This document shows, piece by piece, positions 51,293-60,184 of a DNA stretch of 64,000 nt. The position numbers were made by a program, and so were the translations under genes. Source of the DNA: Acidobacteriota bacterium (GTDB lineage Bacteria; Acidobacteriota; Terriglobia; Terriglobales; Acidobacteriaceae). How positions within the stretch are numbered: position 1 is the first letter of the stretch; each line of letters opens with the position of its first letter. Location: positions 1 through 64,000 of the forward strand of contig JABBOG010000011.1 in assembly GCA_019351975.1 (NCBI GenBank), read 5' to 3'. The notes beneath the pieces were generated by a model. The model saw nothing but the letters and a program-made list of their open reading frames with translations, was not told where the DNA came from and made no database searches.

Positions 51293-51318
51293 ACGGGAGC
51301 AGCCGAAGCCGCTCCCGT
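51293..51318 (-). terminator. Rho-independent terminator of the BamD-like gene
   Basis: ACGGGAGC (51293-51300) pairs perfectly with GCTCCCGT (51311-51318); on the minus strand a run of five Ts follows. It lies 29 bp after the stop of the BamD-like gene and before valS. On the + strand the stem is followed by CGTTTT, so it may also act weakly there. Confidence 0.8.
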
Positions 51319-51346
51319 CGTTTTGCAATTGCATTCGGCCTGTAGT

Positions 51347-53269
51347 TTAGAAGGGATTGAACTTGTCCAGACCCTTCTTCGGCTTGTTCTTGCTGGAGCT
51401 TTCGTCGGATTTATCCTGCTTGGGCGCTTTGAGTTTCCTCAGCTTCTTCGCGCTCAGGCCTTCCGGCGCTGTTTGGGCTGCTGGCTCAGCTTTGCCTTCC
51501 GCGTCGTTGATCTGGTCGGGTGCGGGGGCGGGCTTCTCCACGGGAGGAAGAGGGCTGACCTTCGGATTGGGTGTGGCAAGACCATAGTTCGGATCAGGAG
51601 CACCGGTAGCGGCTGGGAGGCTGCTGGCGGGAGTTCCGTTTGGCGTGATGGTGCTGCCAGCGTGGGGTTCTCGCGCTGGAGCCGGGCTGCTGGTTGGGGT
51701 GAGCACCTCGACACCCATCCCTGTCGTGGCTCCGCTGTCGCCGCCACCATTGCCGGGTTCTTCCACCGTCACCGTCTTGGTGGAGCTGTCGGCTGCGGCT
51801 GCGCCTTCAGTAGGAACGTCGGATAGAGTAGGCGGAGCGTCAGATGCCGGAGGTGCAGGCGTCGCCGCAGCACCTGCGTCGGACGAAGCTGCAGTGCTTG
51901 CGGCCGGTGCGCCAGAGGCCGGAGCTGGAGTGGCTGCGGGGTTGTACGCTTCCTTGTAGTCGGCTACGAGGCTGCGGACGACGCTAGGGGCCAGCGTAGG
52001 TGGCGGATCGTCGAGCGTCGGCGTACCTACTTGCGCAGTCGTTACGGTATCGGGCATGTGCATGAAGAAGAGCTGAATGCGCTTCTGCAGGTTGTACTGT
52101 GCACGACTGCTCTCAAGGGCTTCGCTGCTCGCGACTTCCTCGGGCGTTGGCGTGGGGATGGGAAGACCCATTCCGGTCAATCGCTCCTTGGCGTCCTCAA
52201 CGTGCGGTGCGGCAGAGTGGTACAGCACTACCTTATCGTAGTCTGCCGCAGCTTTGCCGTCATACTCCTGCAAAAGCTTTGACTTGACGCCTTCGGGCAG
52301 GCAACGCACACCGGGTGTTGGCTTGGAGGTGCAGACGGGTTGGCCGCGAACGATGTTCGCTTCCGCCTCATAGGCGTCGCCAATGCCGATCAGCACATCA
52401 TCCATGTGGCTGTAGAGCGGATAGGTATCCGCCACTGTCTGATAGCGCGCGATGGCGGCAGCCCAGTTCGCATGAGTGGCATAGAAGGAACCCAGTTCTG
52501 CTTCGCGCTCCGCCATAACTTCCTGAACTTCACGAAGCTTTTGTTGCGCTTCGGCGATGAGTTTTGGTGGTGCGTCAGGGTACTGCTTCAGCATTGTTCG
52601 ATATTCTTCTTCCGCGTGCACCCCTTTGGAGTAGTCCCGGTCCGGTACATCCATCTGCTTGAAGTAGATATCGCCGACCCGAAGCTGGGCTTCGGCGGCT
52701 TCTGGAACATTGGGGAAGAAGGTGATGAAGTCCTTGTACTCCTGCTCGGCTTCGGTCAGAGCGGCGCTTCCGCCCTCCTTGTACCAGGCATCGGCGACGG
52801 CGAGCTTGGCGCGCATCATGTACTGCGAGTCAGGATACGTGTCGAGCAAGGTCTGCAGATCGAGCCGTCCGATGTCGTAGTGGCCGCTGTTGATCTGCTT
52901 CATCGCCTTGTCGTAGAGCTGCTTGTCCGGAAGTTGCTGATCCTTGCCGACGAGGGGGTTGTACTTGGCTTCCTTCTTCAACTCCGCCTTGGTGTCCTTG
53001 GTTTCCTGAACGCGGTCTGCCTTGTCGACCTTCGGCTTCTTATGCTTCTTTCTGGATGTGTTGGTGGAAAGCGTAGCCGAGGCCTGCGCCGGAGCGGCAC
53101 TCTGGTCTGCTGCTGGTGTCTGTTCGCCAGAGGTCTGGGTTGCGGTGGCGGCCTGCGATTGCGTGGCGTCCTGCGCGTAGAGCGCTGTCGTCCCAGAAAG
53201 CAGGGCGGCTACAGCCAGACCAGCAAGAAACCCTGTGCGATTGCTGGGAAAGAAACTCCGAATCTTCAT
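51347..53269 (-). CDS. BamD-like tetratricopeptide protein of outer-membrane assembly
   Basis: 640 aa from the ATG at 53269 (53275 is possible). After a signal peptide (FLAGLAVAALLSGTTALYAQ) and an Ala/Gln- and Lys-rich linker, residues about 110-300 form TPR-like repeats (QLYDKAMKQINSGHYDIGRL, AQLRVGDIYFKQ) as in BamD/YfiO. Unlike E. coli BamD there is no lipobox cysteine, so it would be a soluble or differently anchored periplasmic protein. The last 250 residues are Pro/Ala/Thr-rich and disordered with a Lys-rich end. It is larger than usual BamD (about 245 aa). It lies after rpe, 121 bp away. Confidence 0.75.
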   Translation of the reverse strand: MKIRSFFPSNRTGFLAGLAVAALLSGTTALYAQDATQSQAATATQTSGEQTPAADQSAAPAQASATLSTNTSRKKHKKPKVDKADRVQETKDTKAELKKEAKYNPLVGKDQQLPDKQLYDKAMKQINSGHYDIGRLDLQTLLDTYPDSQYMMRAKLAVADAWYKEGGSAALTEAEQEYKDFITFFPNVPEAAEAQLRVGDIYFKQMDVPDRDYSKGVHAEEEYRTMLKQYPDAPPKLIAEAQQKLREVQEVMAEREAELGSFYATHANWAAAIARYQTVADTYPLYSHMDDVLIGIGDAYEAEANIVRGQPVCTSKPTPGVRCLPEGVKSKLLQEYDGKAAADYDKVVLYHSAAPHVEDAKERLTGMGLPIPTPTPEEVASSEALESSRAQYNLQKRIQLFFMHMPDTVTTAQVGTPTLDDPPPTLAPSVVRSLVADYKEAYNPAATPAPASGAPAASTAASSDAGAAATPAPPASDAPPTLSDVPTEGAAAADSSTKTVTVEEPGNGGGDSGATTGMGVEVLTPTSSPAPAREPHAGSTITPNGTPASSLPAATGAPDPNYGLATPNPKVSPLPPVEKPAPAPDQINDAEGKAEPAAQTAPEGLSAKKLRKLKAPKQDKSDESSSKNKPKKGLDKFNPF

Positions 53270-53390
53270 GCGCATCCAAAAACTCCATCCGCCCACCACG
53301 GCGACGCCGCAAGCAAGCAACTTCTATTCTATCTGGCAGAGCCCGAAAGATGGTGGGCAGACCTTCCAATTGGACAATCCAGCGCGCTTC

Positions 53391-54065
53391 TTAGCTAGCG
53401 GCGCGTGCGACACGGAGGAAGTCACGCGCATTCTCTTCGGTCGTACCGGATTGCTCCGGCGGAGCGAAGATGGCCGATCCGGCGACAAGCATATCCGCTC
53501 CTGCTTCGACGACGCTGGCAACCGTATCGTGAGCAATCCCGCCATCGACCTCGATGCGGAAGTTCAGGCCGAGTTCCTCGCGCAGCCGGCTGAGATGCCG
53601 TATGCGGCTCACGGACTGCGGCAGGAACTTCTGTCCACCGAATCCCGGATTCACGCTCATTACGAGTACATGATGCACCATCGGAAGGACTTCCGAGAGC
53701 ATCTCCACCGGTGTGGCCGGGTTGATCACCACGCCGGGGAGCATACCGTGGTCGATGATGAGCTGCAACGTACGGTTGAGGTGGCGGCAGGCTTCGAGCT
53801 GCACGCCGATCATATCCGCACCGGCCTCTGCGAACGCGGGAATGTACTCGTCGGCGTTCTCAATCATGAGATGACAGTCTAACGGCAGCTTGGTAATCGG
53901 GCGGATGGCCTTGACGACGGGCGGCCCGAAGGTGATGTTGGGGACGAAGTGGCCGTCCATGACGTCCACGTGGACGATTGTGCCGCCGCCGCGTTCGGCG
54001 CGGTGAATCTCGTCGGCGAGATGGGCGAAGTCGGCGGCGAGAATCGAAAATGCCAGTTCAATCAC
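53391..54065 (-). CDS. rpe: Ribulose-phosphate 3-epimerase
   Basis: 224 aa TIM barrel. It interconverts ribulose 5-phosphate and xylulose 5-phosphate. Motifs in order: the N-terminal SILAADFAHL, HVDVMDGHFVPNITFG (catalytic Asp and metal His), DCHLMI, MSVNPGFGGQKF and the second catalytic Asp in VDGGI. It works with transketolase and rpiA near 9-12 kb. It lies between the uvrC-like and BamD-like genes on the same strand, about 50 bp after the former. Confidence 0.97.
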   Translation of the reverse strand: MIELAFSILAADFAHLADEIHRAERGGGTIVHVDVMDGHFVPNITFGPPVVKAIRPITKLPLDCHLMIENADEYIPAFAEAGADMIGVQLEACRHLNRTLQLIIDHGMLPGVVINPATPVEMLSEVLPMVHHVLVMSVNPGFGGQKFLPQSVSRIRHLSRLREELGLNFRIEVDGGIAHDTVASVVEAGADMLVAGSAIFAPPEQSGTTEENARDFLRVARAAS

Positions 54066-54115
54066 AGTGATTCCTCAGAAAAGCGGACTGCAACGAGTTT
54101 AGCAGCGGGGAGGTG

Positions 54116-55663
54116 CTACTCGGCCAGATCAGCGGGTGTGACGTGCTTGCGGGCGCGACTGCGTTTGGGAAGTACGGGAACTTCGCGCTCCACTCCCTCG
54201 CGTCCGGCATGGATGATTTTGGTTTTGAAGTTTGCTTTCAGCGCCTTGGCGGCCTCACGGTCCACTGCGTCGACGGGTAATGGCGGCCCGAGTACAACAC
54301 GCGCCGCTCCATTCAGGACGCGTCGTATAGGCCAGGAGCCATCTGGACCGGGGAGAAAAACTTCGCCCGCGCGCTGCTTCTCGGGGCGATAGTACCAGCG
54401 GCGAAAGAGCGACAGTGCGTCGCAGCGGTCGGCGATCTCAACCGTAGAGGAAATGCGCGTGTTCAGGACATCGATCGCTACGCGGGCACGTTCCTCGGGG
54501 GTGAGTTGAGAGGGGGCCTGCTGGGGCGGTTCGGGGTCTTGCGGCTTGCTGGAGAGACCTTCGGGCTCATTGGCTGCTGTGGATGCTGTAGCGGGATCGT
54601 TGAGTGGAACAGGGGCGAGCATCAGCGGCTGCGCAAAGAGGCTGCTGCCCACTGCGGTCTGCTCACGCACGGCACGCACGCCGAGCGTGGAAAGCCGTTC
54701 CGGACCAACAAGCTGTCCCTGTTCCAGCAGGAAAGCAGCCGCGTCTTCGGTCGCGGCGTCCGCCTCGCCGACAGGCGCGGCCTCCTGCAGGATGAGCGCG
54801 CGCAGATCGTTGAGCGGACGAACGAGTTCGTCGGCGAGTAGGGACGCGGCGCGGACTTTTTCCCAGTGTTTGTGAAGCGTGGCGGCGGCTTCGAAGTCCA
54901 TTGCCTCGCTGGCCGCCTCGCGCTGCGCTGCGACCTCGTCGAGCATAGACTGTCCGCGCGTGGTGAAGAATGCGAAGACGCGTTCGGCCTCGTGCGCATA
55001 CTGCTCGGGCGTGCAGGCTTGCGGATTTCCTTGCTTGCAAGGCTGCATACACTTGTTCATCTCGCCGTAAACGCAACCGGGATGGTCCGGGTACGGTGCA
55101 AGATCTTCATAGCAGCGGCGCAGATGGAAGAGGTCAAGCACGGCGTCGCAGTAGCGGTCAGCAGCGGCGCGCGAAGGGAAAGGGCCGAAGGACTCTGCCA
55201 GCGATTTTTTGCTGAGGCGATTGGTGGAGTAGACGCGTGGATGCTCGTGCGACATCGTGACGCGCAGAACGTAAGGAGCATGCAACCGGAGGCGGCGGCG
55301 CGCCTCGTCTGGACCAAATGCCGCGCGCGAGGCACAGTAGAGAACGAGGTTCGACTCGAAATCTGAGCCGGTCCGCGTGTAATCAATGAAGCGTACGCGG
55401 TCGCGGAGATTGAGGCGCTTGGAGAGGACAGGCAGGCCGTGCTCGTCGACCGCCTCAGGTGGCGCAAGCAGGCGGCGCAAGCGACGGCGCAGATCAGCAG
55501 TCCGGCTGAGATAGGGCTGTGCCGCAGCGTCAGCGCCACGCAGCGCGAAGACGCCTGGACCTGCGGGGATCGTGCGCAGAAGGTCGTCAGAGCTGCCCGG
55601 AAGGAACTCGATGGAATGGTCGAAGGAGAAAGGCGCGGCCACAGGGAGAATTGTAGTCTGCAA
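54116..55663 (-). CDS. UvrC-like protein with degenerate GIY-YIG domain
   Basis: 515 aa against about 610 in full UvrC. The N-terminal nuclease-like part is degenerate: the GIY and YIG motifs are replaced by GVFAL and YLSRT. The UvrC-like middle segment follows with SFGPFPSRAAADRY and a Cys-rich CMQPCKQ stretch (near 205-211). The UvrB-binding UVR motif (EAASEAMDFEAAATLHKHWE, about 249-268) is clear. No endonuclease V-like catalytic domain or HhH pair is seen at the C-terminus. It may bind UvrB or DNA without cutting, or act in another nucleic-acid role. It is 13 bp downstream of tldE, so cotranscribed. Confidence 0.7.
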   Translation of the reverse strand: MQTTILPVAAPFSFDHSIEFLPGSSDDLLRTIPAGPGVFALRGADAAAQPYLSRTADLRRRLRRLLAPPEAVDEHGLPVLSKRLNLRDRVRFIDYTRTGSDFESNLVLYCASRAAFGPDEARRRLRLHAPYVLRVTMSHEHPRVYSTNRLSKKSLAESFGPFPSRAAADRYCDAVLDLFHLRRCYEDLAPYPDHPGCVYGEMNKCMQPCKQGNPQACTPEQYAHEAERVFAFFTTRGQSMLDEVAAQREAASEAMDFEAAATLHKHWEKVRAASLLADELVRPLNDLRALILQEAAPVGEADAATEDAAAFLLEQGQLVGPERLSTLGVRAVREQTAVGSSLFAQPLMLAPVPLNDPATASTAANEPEGLSSKPQDPEPPQQAPSQLTPEERARVAIDVLNTRISSTVEIADRCDALSLFRRWYYRPEKQRAGEVFLPGPDGSWPIRRVLNGAARVVLGPPLPVDAVDREAAKALKANFKTKIIHAGREGVEREVPVLPKRSRARKHVTPADLAE

Positions 55664-55676
55664 AGAGACCTTCGGG

Positions 55677-57104
55677 TTAGCTGCCGGCGATGGTCATGCC
55701 TTCTACGCGAACGGTGGGAACAGCACCGGAGCCGCGGAACTCAAGGTCATTGCCGATAGCAACAACGTTGCGGAAGATGTCCTTGAGATTGCCGGCGATC
55801 GTGATCTGCTCGACCGGATAGGCAAGCTCTCCGTTCTCGATCCAGAGACCGCTGGCACCGACAGAGTAGTCGCCCGTCACGAGGTTCACGCCGTGGCCCA
55901 TGGTTTGCAGCACGTATAGACCATTCGGGATGTCGGCAATGATCTGCTCCGGCGTTGCCGCGCCGGGTTCAAGAAAGTAGTTGCCGCCACCGATGCCGGG
56001 AGCTCCAGCGAGACCGCGTGAGGCCTTGCCCGTGGATTGCATCGAGAGCTTGCGCGCCGTGTAGGTGTTCAGCATGAGCGACTTCAACACCCCGCGTTCA
56101 ATCACAACCGTGCGGCGAGTTGGAAGCCCGTCGCCGTCGAACGGCGCTGTTCCAAAACCTCCAACGCGGATGCTGGTCCCATCCGCCAATGCATGGTCGA
56201 AGACCATGGTTCCGTCGTCGATCATTGTGATGTTATCGCCCGCCACCTGCTCGCCAAGCTTGCCGGAGAACATGGAGGCGTTGCGGTAGATGGAGTCGCC
56301 GTCTGCGGCTGCGAGTAGATTGCCCATCAGGCCGCGGGCAGTCTCCGCAGGAAAGACCACGGGACAGCGCTGCGTGGCAACGCGGCGCGCGCCTAGGCGG
56401 CGAAGAGTCCGTTCGGCTGCGATACGTCCGACAACCTCTGGGCTATCGAGCAGCTTCGCAGTGCGCGCAGAGGAGTACCAGAAGTCGCGCTGCATCGCGC
56501 CGCTGGCGTCCTGCGCGATGGGCGTTACGGAAAAGCCGCAGTAGCTGCGGCGGTACTCGCCCGAGAAGCCGCGCGAGTTGACCATGATGCGGCGCGAAGA
56601 ACTCGCGTCGAAGTCTGCACCTGACGAGTTCTGGATGCGCGTGTCGAAGCTGAGCGCAGCGGCCTCGCAGCGGCGCGCCATCTCGATGCGTTCGGCTGCG
56701 GGGATAGCATCCACATCGTTGAAGTAGAGATGTTGCGCAAAGGGGTCGTTGGAGCCGAACGACTCTCGCTCCGGCAGGCCGGCGAAGGGATCCGGGCCGG
56801 TAACACGGGCGAGCGCCACAGCCGACTCGATGATGTGCGTGAGACCCTGCTGCGAGAGATCGCTCGTGGATGTGCTCGCGGTGCGGCTACCCGCGTCATC
56901 GGCGAAGAAAACGCGCAGCCCGATGGCGCGAGAACCAGACTCGGTGAGCTGCTCGACCTGCCCGAGGCGAACGTTGACGCCGAACTCTTCGCTCTCAATA
57001 GCGACCGCCTCAGCGTCTGTTGCGCCGAGGCTGAGCGCGCGCTCAACCGCTTCTTCCGCGAGCAGCAGCAAGTCCGCGCTGTGCGCTTCGGTCGTTATGG
57101 CCAA
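55677..57104 (-). CDS. tldE: TldE/PmbA metalloprotease subunit
   Basis: 475 aa. It is the partner of TldD; the pair forms a heterodimeric zinc protease that trims unfolded peptides, such as the microcin B17 leader and CcdA. TldE itself lacks HExxxH, as here. Family blocks seen: ALSLGATDAEA, GLRVFFADDAGSRTAS, FPAETARGLMGNLL, the DDGTMV loop, GKASRGLAGAPG, and the end DIFRNVVAIGNDLEF. It is in the same run as tldD and a small zinc protein gene. Confidence 0.92.
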   Translation of the reverse strand: MAITTEAHSADLLLLAEEAVERALSLGATDAEAVAIESEEFGVNVRLGQVEQLTESGSRAIGLRVFFADDAGSRTASTSTSDLSQQGLTHIIESAVALARVTGPDPFAGLPERESFGSNDPFAQHLYFNDVDAIPAAERIEMARRCEAAALSFDTRIQNSSGADFDASSSRRIMVNSRGFSGEYRRSYCGFSVTPIAQDASGAMQRDFWYSSARTAKLLDSPEVVGRIAAERTLRRLGARRVATQRCPVVFPAETARGLMGNLLAAADGDSIYRNASMFSGKLGEQVAGDNITMIDDGTMVFDHALADGTSIRVGGFGTAPFDGDGLPTRRTVVIERGVLKSLMLNTYTARKLSMQSTGKASRGLAGAPGIGGGNYFLEPGAATPEQIIADIPNGLYVLQTMGHGVNLVTGDYSVGASGLWIENGELAYPVEQITIAGNLKDIFRNVVAIGNDLEFRGSGAVPTVRVEGMTIAGS

Positions 57105-57120
57105 AATCTGCTCCTTCTCG

Positions 57121-57438
57121 CTAGGCTACCGGAGTGGCAGAGATGCGTGTCTCGCGGCCGTCCGTGGCTGCATGAAATCGGGCACCGGAGACGCAATGCT
57201 CGGCGTCGGACTTCAGCTTATGCTCAACGTGCGAGACTGCGCCCGGCGTGTGGCGCTTGTGCAGCTTCAGTGGACCATGGCACTCCTTGCAGCGAAACTC
57301 GGTGTCGCCATCGAGAATTGCATCCGCGACGCTCTTAAGCTTCCAGAACGGCTCGTAACCACCGGCGGCGCGCACGCGGCGGCGCTTGACTTCGCATTCG
57401 AAAAGCTTCTCTGGGACAGATGTAGTTTTAGGTGCCAT
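57121..57438 (-). CDS. Small zinc-binding protein inside the tldD-tldE operon
   Basis: 105 aa. Residues about 48-82 form FRCKECHGPLKLHK followed by HVEHKL and HC, i.e. a CxxC plus two to four His/Cys, a likely zinc site. The first half is basic (CEVKRRRVRAAGGYEP). It sits 63 bp after tldD and 16 bp before tldE, so is surely cotranscribed. I know of no assigned function; the position suggests it may work with the protease, for example as an adaptor or substrate. Confidence 0.65.
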   Translation of the reverse strand: MAPKTTSVPEKLFECEVKRRRVRAAGGYEPFWKLKSVADAILDGDTEFRCKECHGPLKLHKRHTPGAVSHVEHKLKSDAEHCVSGARFHAATDGRETRISATPVA

Positions 57439-57501
57439 GATCTTCTTTCTTCGTGCAGTTGAGCGTGCGTGTGCGGTTCTACTCCGTATCGAAGATGTAA
57501 C

Positions 57502-58965
57502 TCAGTGGCCGGTGCCACCGACGGTCATGCGGTCAAGCTTGGTGGTCGGCATTCCAACGCCTACCGGCACGCTCTGGCCTGCTTTGCCGCAGGTGCCAAT
57601 GCCCTCGTCGAGCGCAAGATCGTTGCCTACCATCGAGACGTACTTCAGTGCTTCGGGCCCGTTGCCGATCAGCGTTGCGCCCTTTACTGGTGCTGTAACC
57701 ACGCCATCTTCAATGAGGTAGGCTTCGCTCGCCGTGAAAACAAACTTACCGCTGGTGATATCGACCTGACCGCCGCCGAAGTTCACTGCGTAGAGGCCAC
57801 GCTTGACGCTCTTAATGATGTCAGACGGCAGATCTTCACCATTGAGCATGTAGGTATTGGTCATGCGTGGCATGGGGATCGCCTGATAGCTTTCGCGGCG
57901 TCCGCTGCCAGTGTTCGGCATGTTCATCAACCTTGAGCTCAGCTTGTCCGACAGGTAGCCACGAAGAATGCCCTTTTCGATCAGCACGGTCTCCTGCGTC
58001 GCATTGCCTTCGTCATCCACATTGAGCGAGCCACGGCGACCGGGCATCGTTCCGTTGTCTACGACAGTAACCTTGCTGGAGGCCACCTGCTGGCCAATAA
58101 GTCCAGCGAAGGCGGAGGTCTTCTTCCGGTTGAAGTCGGCTTCAAGACCGTGCCCAACCGCTTCGTGCAGAAGAACGCCGGGCCAGCCTGGGCCGAGCAC
58201 AACCTCCATCTCGCCCGCCGGTGCAGCGATGGCGCCAAGTTGCAGGATGGCGGTGCGAGCTGCCTCGCGCGCAAAGTGTTCCGGAGATTTTTCGCCGGTA
58301 AAGAAGTCCAGGGTAACGCGGCCCCCGCCGCCACTTGTACCGCGGGCGGTATTGACGGCGTCCTTGGCAATGACGGATACGTTGAGCCGCGCGAGCGGCT
58401 GTGTGTCGGACGCAAAGGTGCCGTCGGATGCTGCGATGAGAATGCGACGCAGCTCGTCGTTGATGGAGGCACGCACCTGAGTGATGCGCGGATCGAAGTC
58501 GCGTGCTGCCTTGTTGGCGCGCTCGATCAACTTCAGCTTGGCTCCTACCTCTGCGTCCGCCGCAGCGCCGGCGACAGGGTAAAGCGAGGGCGTCTTCGTT
58601 TCAGTAAAACCCTGAACACGCTGCGTCTGCGGACCGTTGGCGATGAGCGCGGCGGTACGCGCGGCCTTGAGCAGTCGCTCGGGACTCAGGTCATCGGTAT
58701 ACGCGAAACCGGTGCGCTCACCCGACAACACGCGAATCCCACAGCCCACGCTGATGCCCTGTGCTGCGGTCTTGACGATGCCTTCGTCCATGCCAAGCGA
58801 CATGGATGTGACAGCCTCAAAGTAGAGATCGGCGAATTCGCCGCCAGCGGAGAGTGCCTCTCCAAGACAGCGCTCAAGCAGACGGTCTGTCAACCCAAGG
58901 TGGGTGAAGAAGTAACGTTTATGGTCCAGTGTCTCGGAATGAAGAAGGTTTGGGGCGGCAGCCAT
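57502..58965 (-). CDS. tldD: TldD metalloprotease subunit
   Basis: 487 aa. It carries the catalytic motif HEAVGHGLE with zinc ligands H267 and H272 and catalytic E268, followed by the third ligand region near NTGSGRRES. The N-terminus opens with the YFEAVTSMSLGMDEGIVKTA segment and the C-terminus with GTCGKAGQSVPVGVGMP. The active enzyme is the TldD-TldE dimer; both partners are here, split only by a small zinc-protein gene. It diverges from the acyltransferase gene across 56 bp. Confidence 0.95.
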   Translation of the reverse strand: MAAAPNLLHSETLDHKRYFFTHLGLTDRLLERCLGEALSAGGEFADLYFEAVTSMSLGMDEGIVKTAAQGISVGCGIRVLSGERTGFAYTDDLSPERLLKAARTAALIANGPQTQRVQGFTETKTPSLYPVAGAAADAEVGAKLKLIERANKAARDFDPRITQVRASINDELRRILIAASDGTFASDTQPLARLNVSVIAKDAVNTARGTSGGGGRVTLDFFTGEKSPEHFAREAARTAILQLGAIAAPAGEMEVVLGPGWPGVLLHEAVGHGLEADFNRKKTSAFAGLIGQQVASSKVTVVDNGTMPGRRGSLNVDDEGNATQETVLIEKGILRGYLSDKLSSRLMNMPNTGSGRRESYQAIPMPRMTNTYMLNGEDLPSDIIKSVKRGLYAVNFGGGQVDITSGKFVFTASEAYLIEDGVVTAPVKGATLIGNGPEALKYVSMVGNDLALDEGIGTCGKAGQSVPVGVGMPTTKLDRMTVGGTGH

Positions 58966-59021
58966 TCATTCAATTGTAGTCTTATATGATCGCAAGTCAC
59001 AGATTTCGTCGGATGTAGCCC

Positions 59022-60179
59022 TTGATACAGCGAAAAATAAAGTCGCGGGAGCGGGTTGCCGGACTCGATACACTTCGTGCGCTGGCAATTTTGCTGGTGA
59101 TGACGTTTCATCTGCGCTGGCTCCTGCCTGACGGTTTCGCGCCTGTTGGGCGCATCGGATGGATGGGCGTCGATCTCTTCTTCGTGCTTAGCGGATACCT
59201 TATTGGAGCGCAGTTCTTCAAGCCGATGCGAGAGGGCAGCAACACGTCCCCGCTCAGCTTCTATCGCAGCCGCGCCTATAGAATTCTTCCTGTATACCTT
59301 GCCGTTCTAGCGCTTTACGTTGTGTGGCCAGCGTGGCGTGAAGAGCCTGGCATCTCTCCGCTGTGGCAGTTCCTCACGTTTACGGAAAGCCTGTTTGTGG
59401 ACTATTCAAAGAACCAGGCGTTCTCGCATGTGTGGTCGCTGTGCGTAGAGGAACATTTTTATCTTCTTCTTCCACTCATTGCGCTAGGCTTGGCGATTCG
59501 CCCGTCGATACGCAAGACCATCATGGTACTGGGTTTGCTGGTTGCGTTGGGAGTAGCAGCTCGAAGCTACGAGTACTTTCACGTGCTCCTTCCGATTCAG
59601 CGCAGCGGCGGGCCGTTCAGCACACGTTACATCGAGGGCATCTATTACCCTACCTACATGCGTCTCGACAGCCTGCTGGCAGGCGTGTCGCTGGCGCTGA
59701 TCAAGGTCTTTAGACCTTCGTGGTGGGCTATCGTGCTGCGACACGCGAACGCTATATTCCTTGGAGGCACGGCGGTTCTGGCGTGCACGATCTGGATCTT
59801 CGCGGATCGCTTCGGCGCTGCCGGAACGGTGATTGGCTTTCCTATGCTGGCGCTCGGATTCGCAATGCTCGTCGCTTCCGCGTCGGACGCACGGTGCTGG
59901 TTCGGACGCCTGCGTATCCCAGGGGCGGCGACGATTGCTATCCTCGCCTACACACTCTACCTGACGCACAAAGAGGCAGCGCATCTCGATGGGCTCTACT
60001 TCCCACGCATCATGGACGCGCGCGATTGGCACACGGTTGTGCTGATCGGCGTCAGCTGCCTCGTCATCGCAGCCTTGCTCCATGCTGCAATAGAGCGCCC
60101 ATTCCTTGCGCTGCGCGATCGTCGAAAGCGAAGCAGAGAGATTCTGAATAGCATCGAAGCTACAGAGCCTGCGATCTAG
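59022..60179 (+). CDS. Acyltransferase-3 family membrane protein
   Basis: 385 aa with about ten membrane segments. It opens with the family signature RVAGLDTLRALAILLVMTFHL and FFVLSGYLIG, followed by FYRSRAYRILPVY and SHVWSLCVEEHFYLLLPLI. It acylates a sugar of a surface polysaccharide, lipid A or peptidoglycan on the periplasmic side; the substrate is not evident. The start is a TTG at 59022, as no ATG precedes the conserved block in frame. It converges with the DUF1906 lipoprotein gene (5 bp apart). Confidence 0.9.
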   Translation: MIQRKIKSRERVAGLDTLRALAILLVMTFHLRWLLPDGFAPVGRIGWMGVDLFFVLSGYLIGAQFFKPMREGSNTSPLSFYRSRAYRILPVYLAVLALYVVWPAWREEPGISPLWQFLTFTESLFVDYSKNQAFSHVWSLCVEEHFYLLLPLIALGLAIRPSIRKTIMVLGLLVALGVAARSYEYFHVLLPIQRSGGPFSTRYIEGIYYPTYMRLDSLLAGVSLALIKVFRPSWWAIVLRHANAIFLGGTAVLACTIWIFADRFGAAGTVIGFPMLALGFAMLVASASDARCWFGRLRIPGAATIAILAYTLYLTHKEAAHLDGLYFPRIMDARDWHTVVLIGVSCLVIAALLHAAIERPFLALRDRRKRSREILNSIEATEPAI

Positions 60180-60184
60180 AACCC

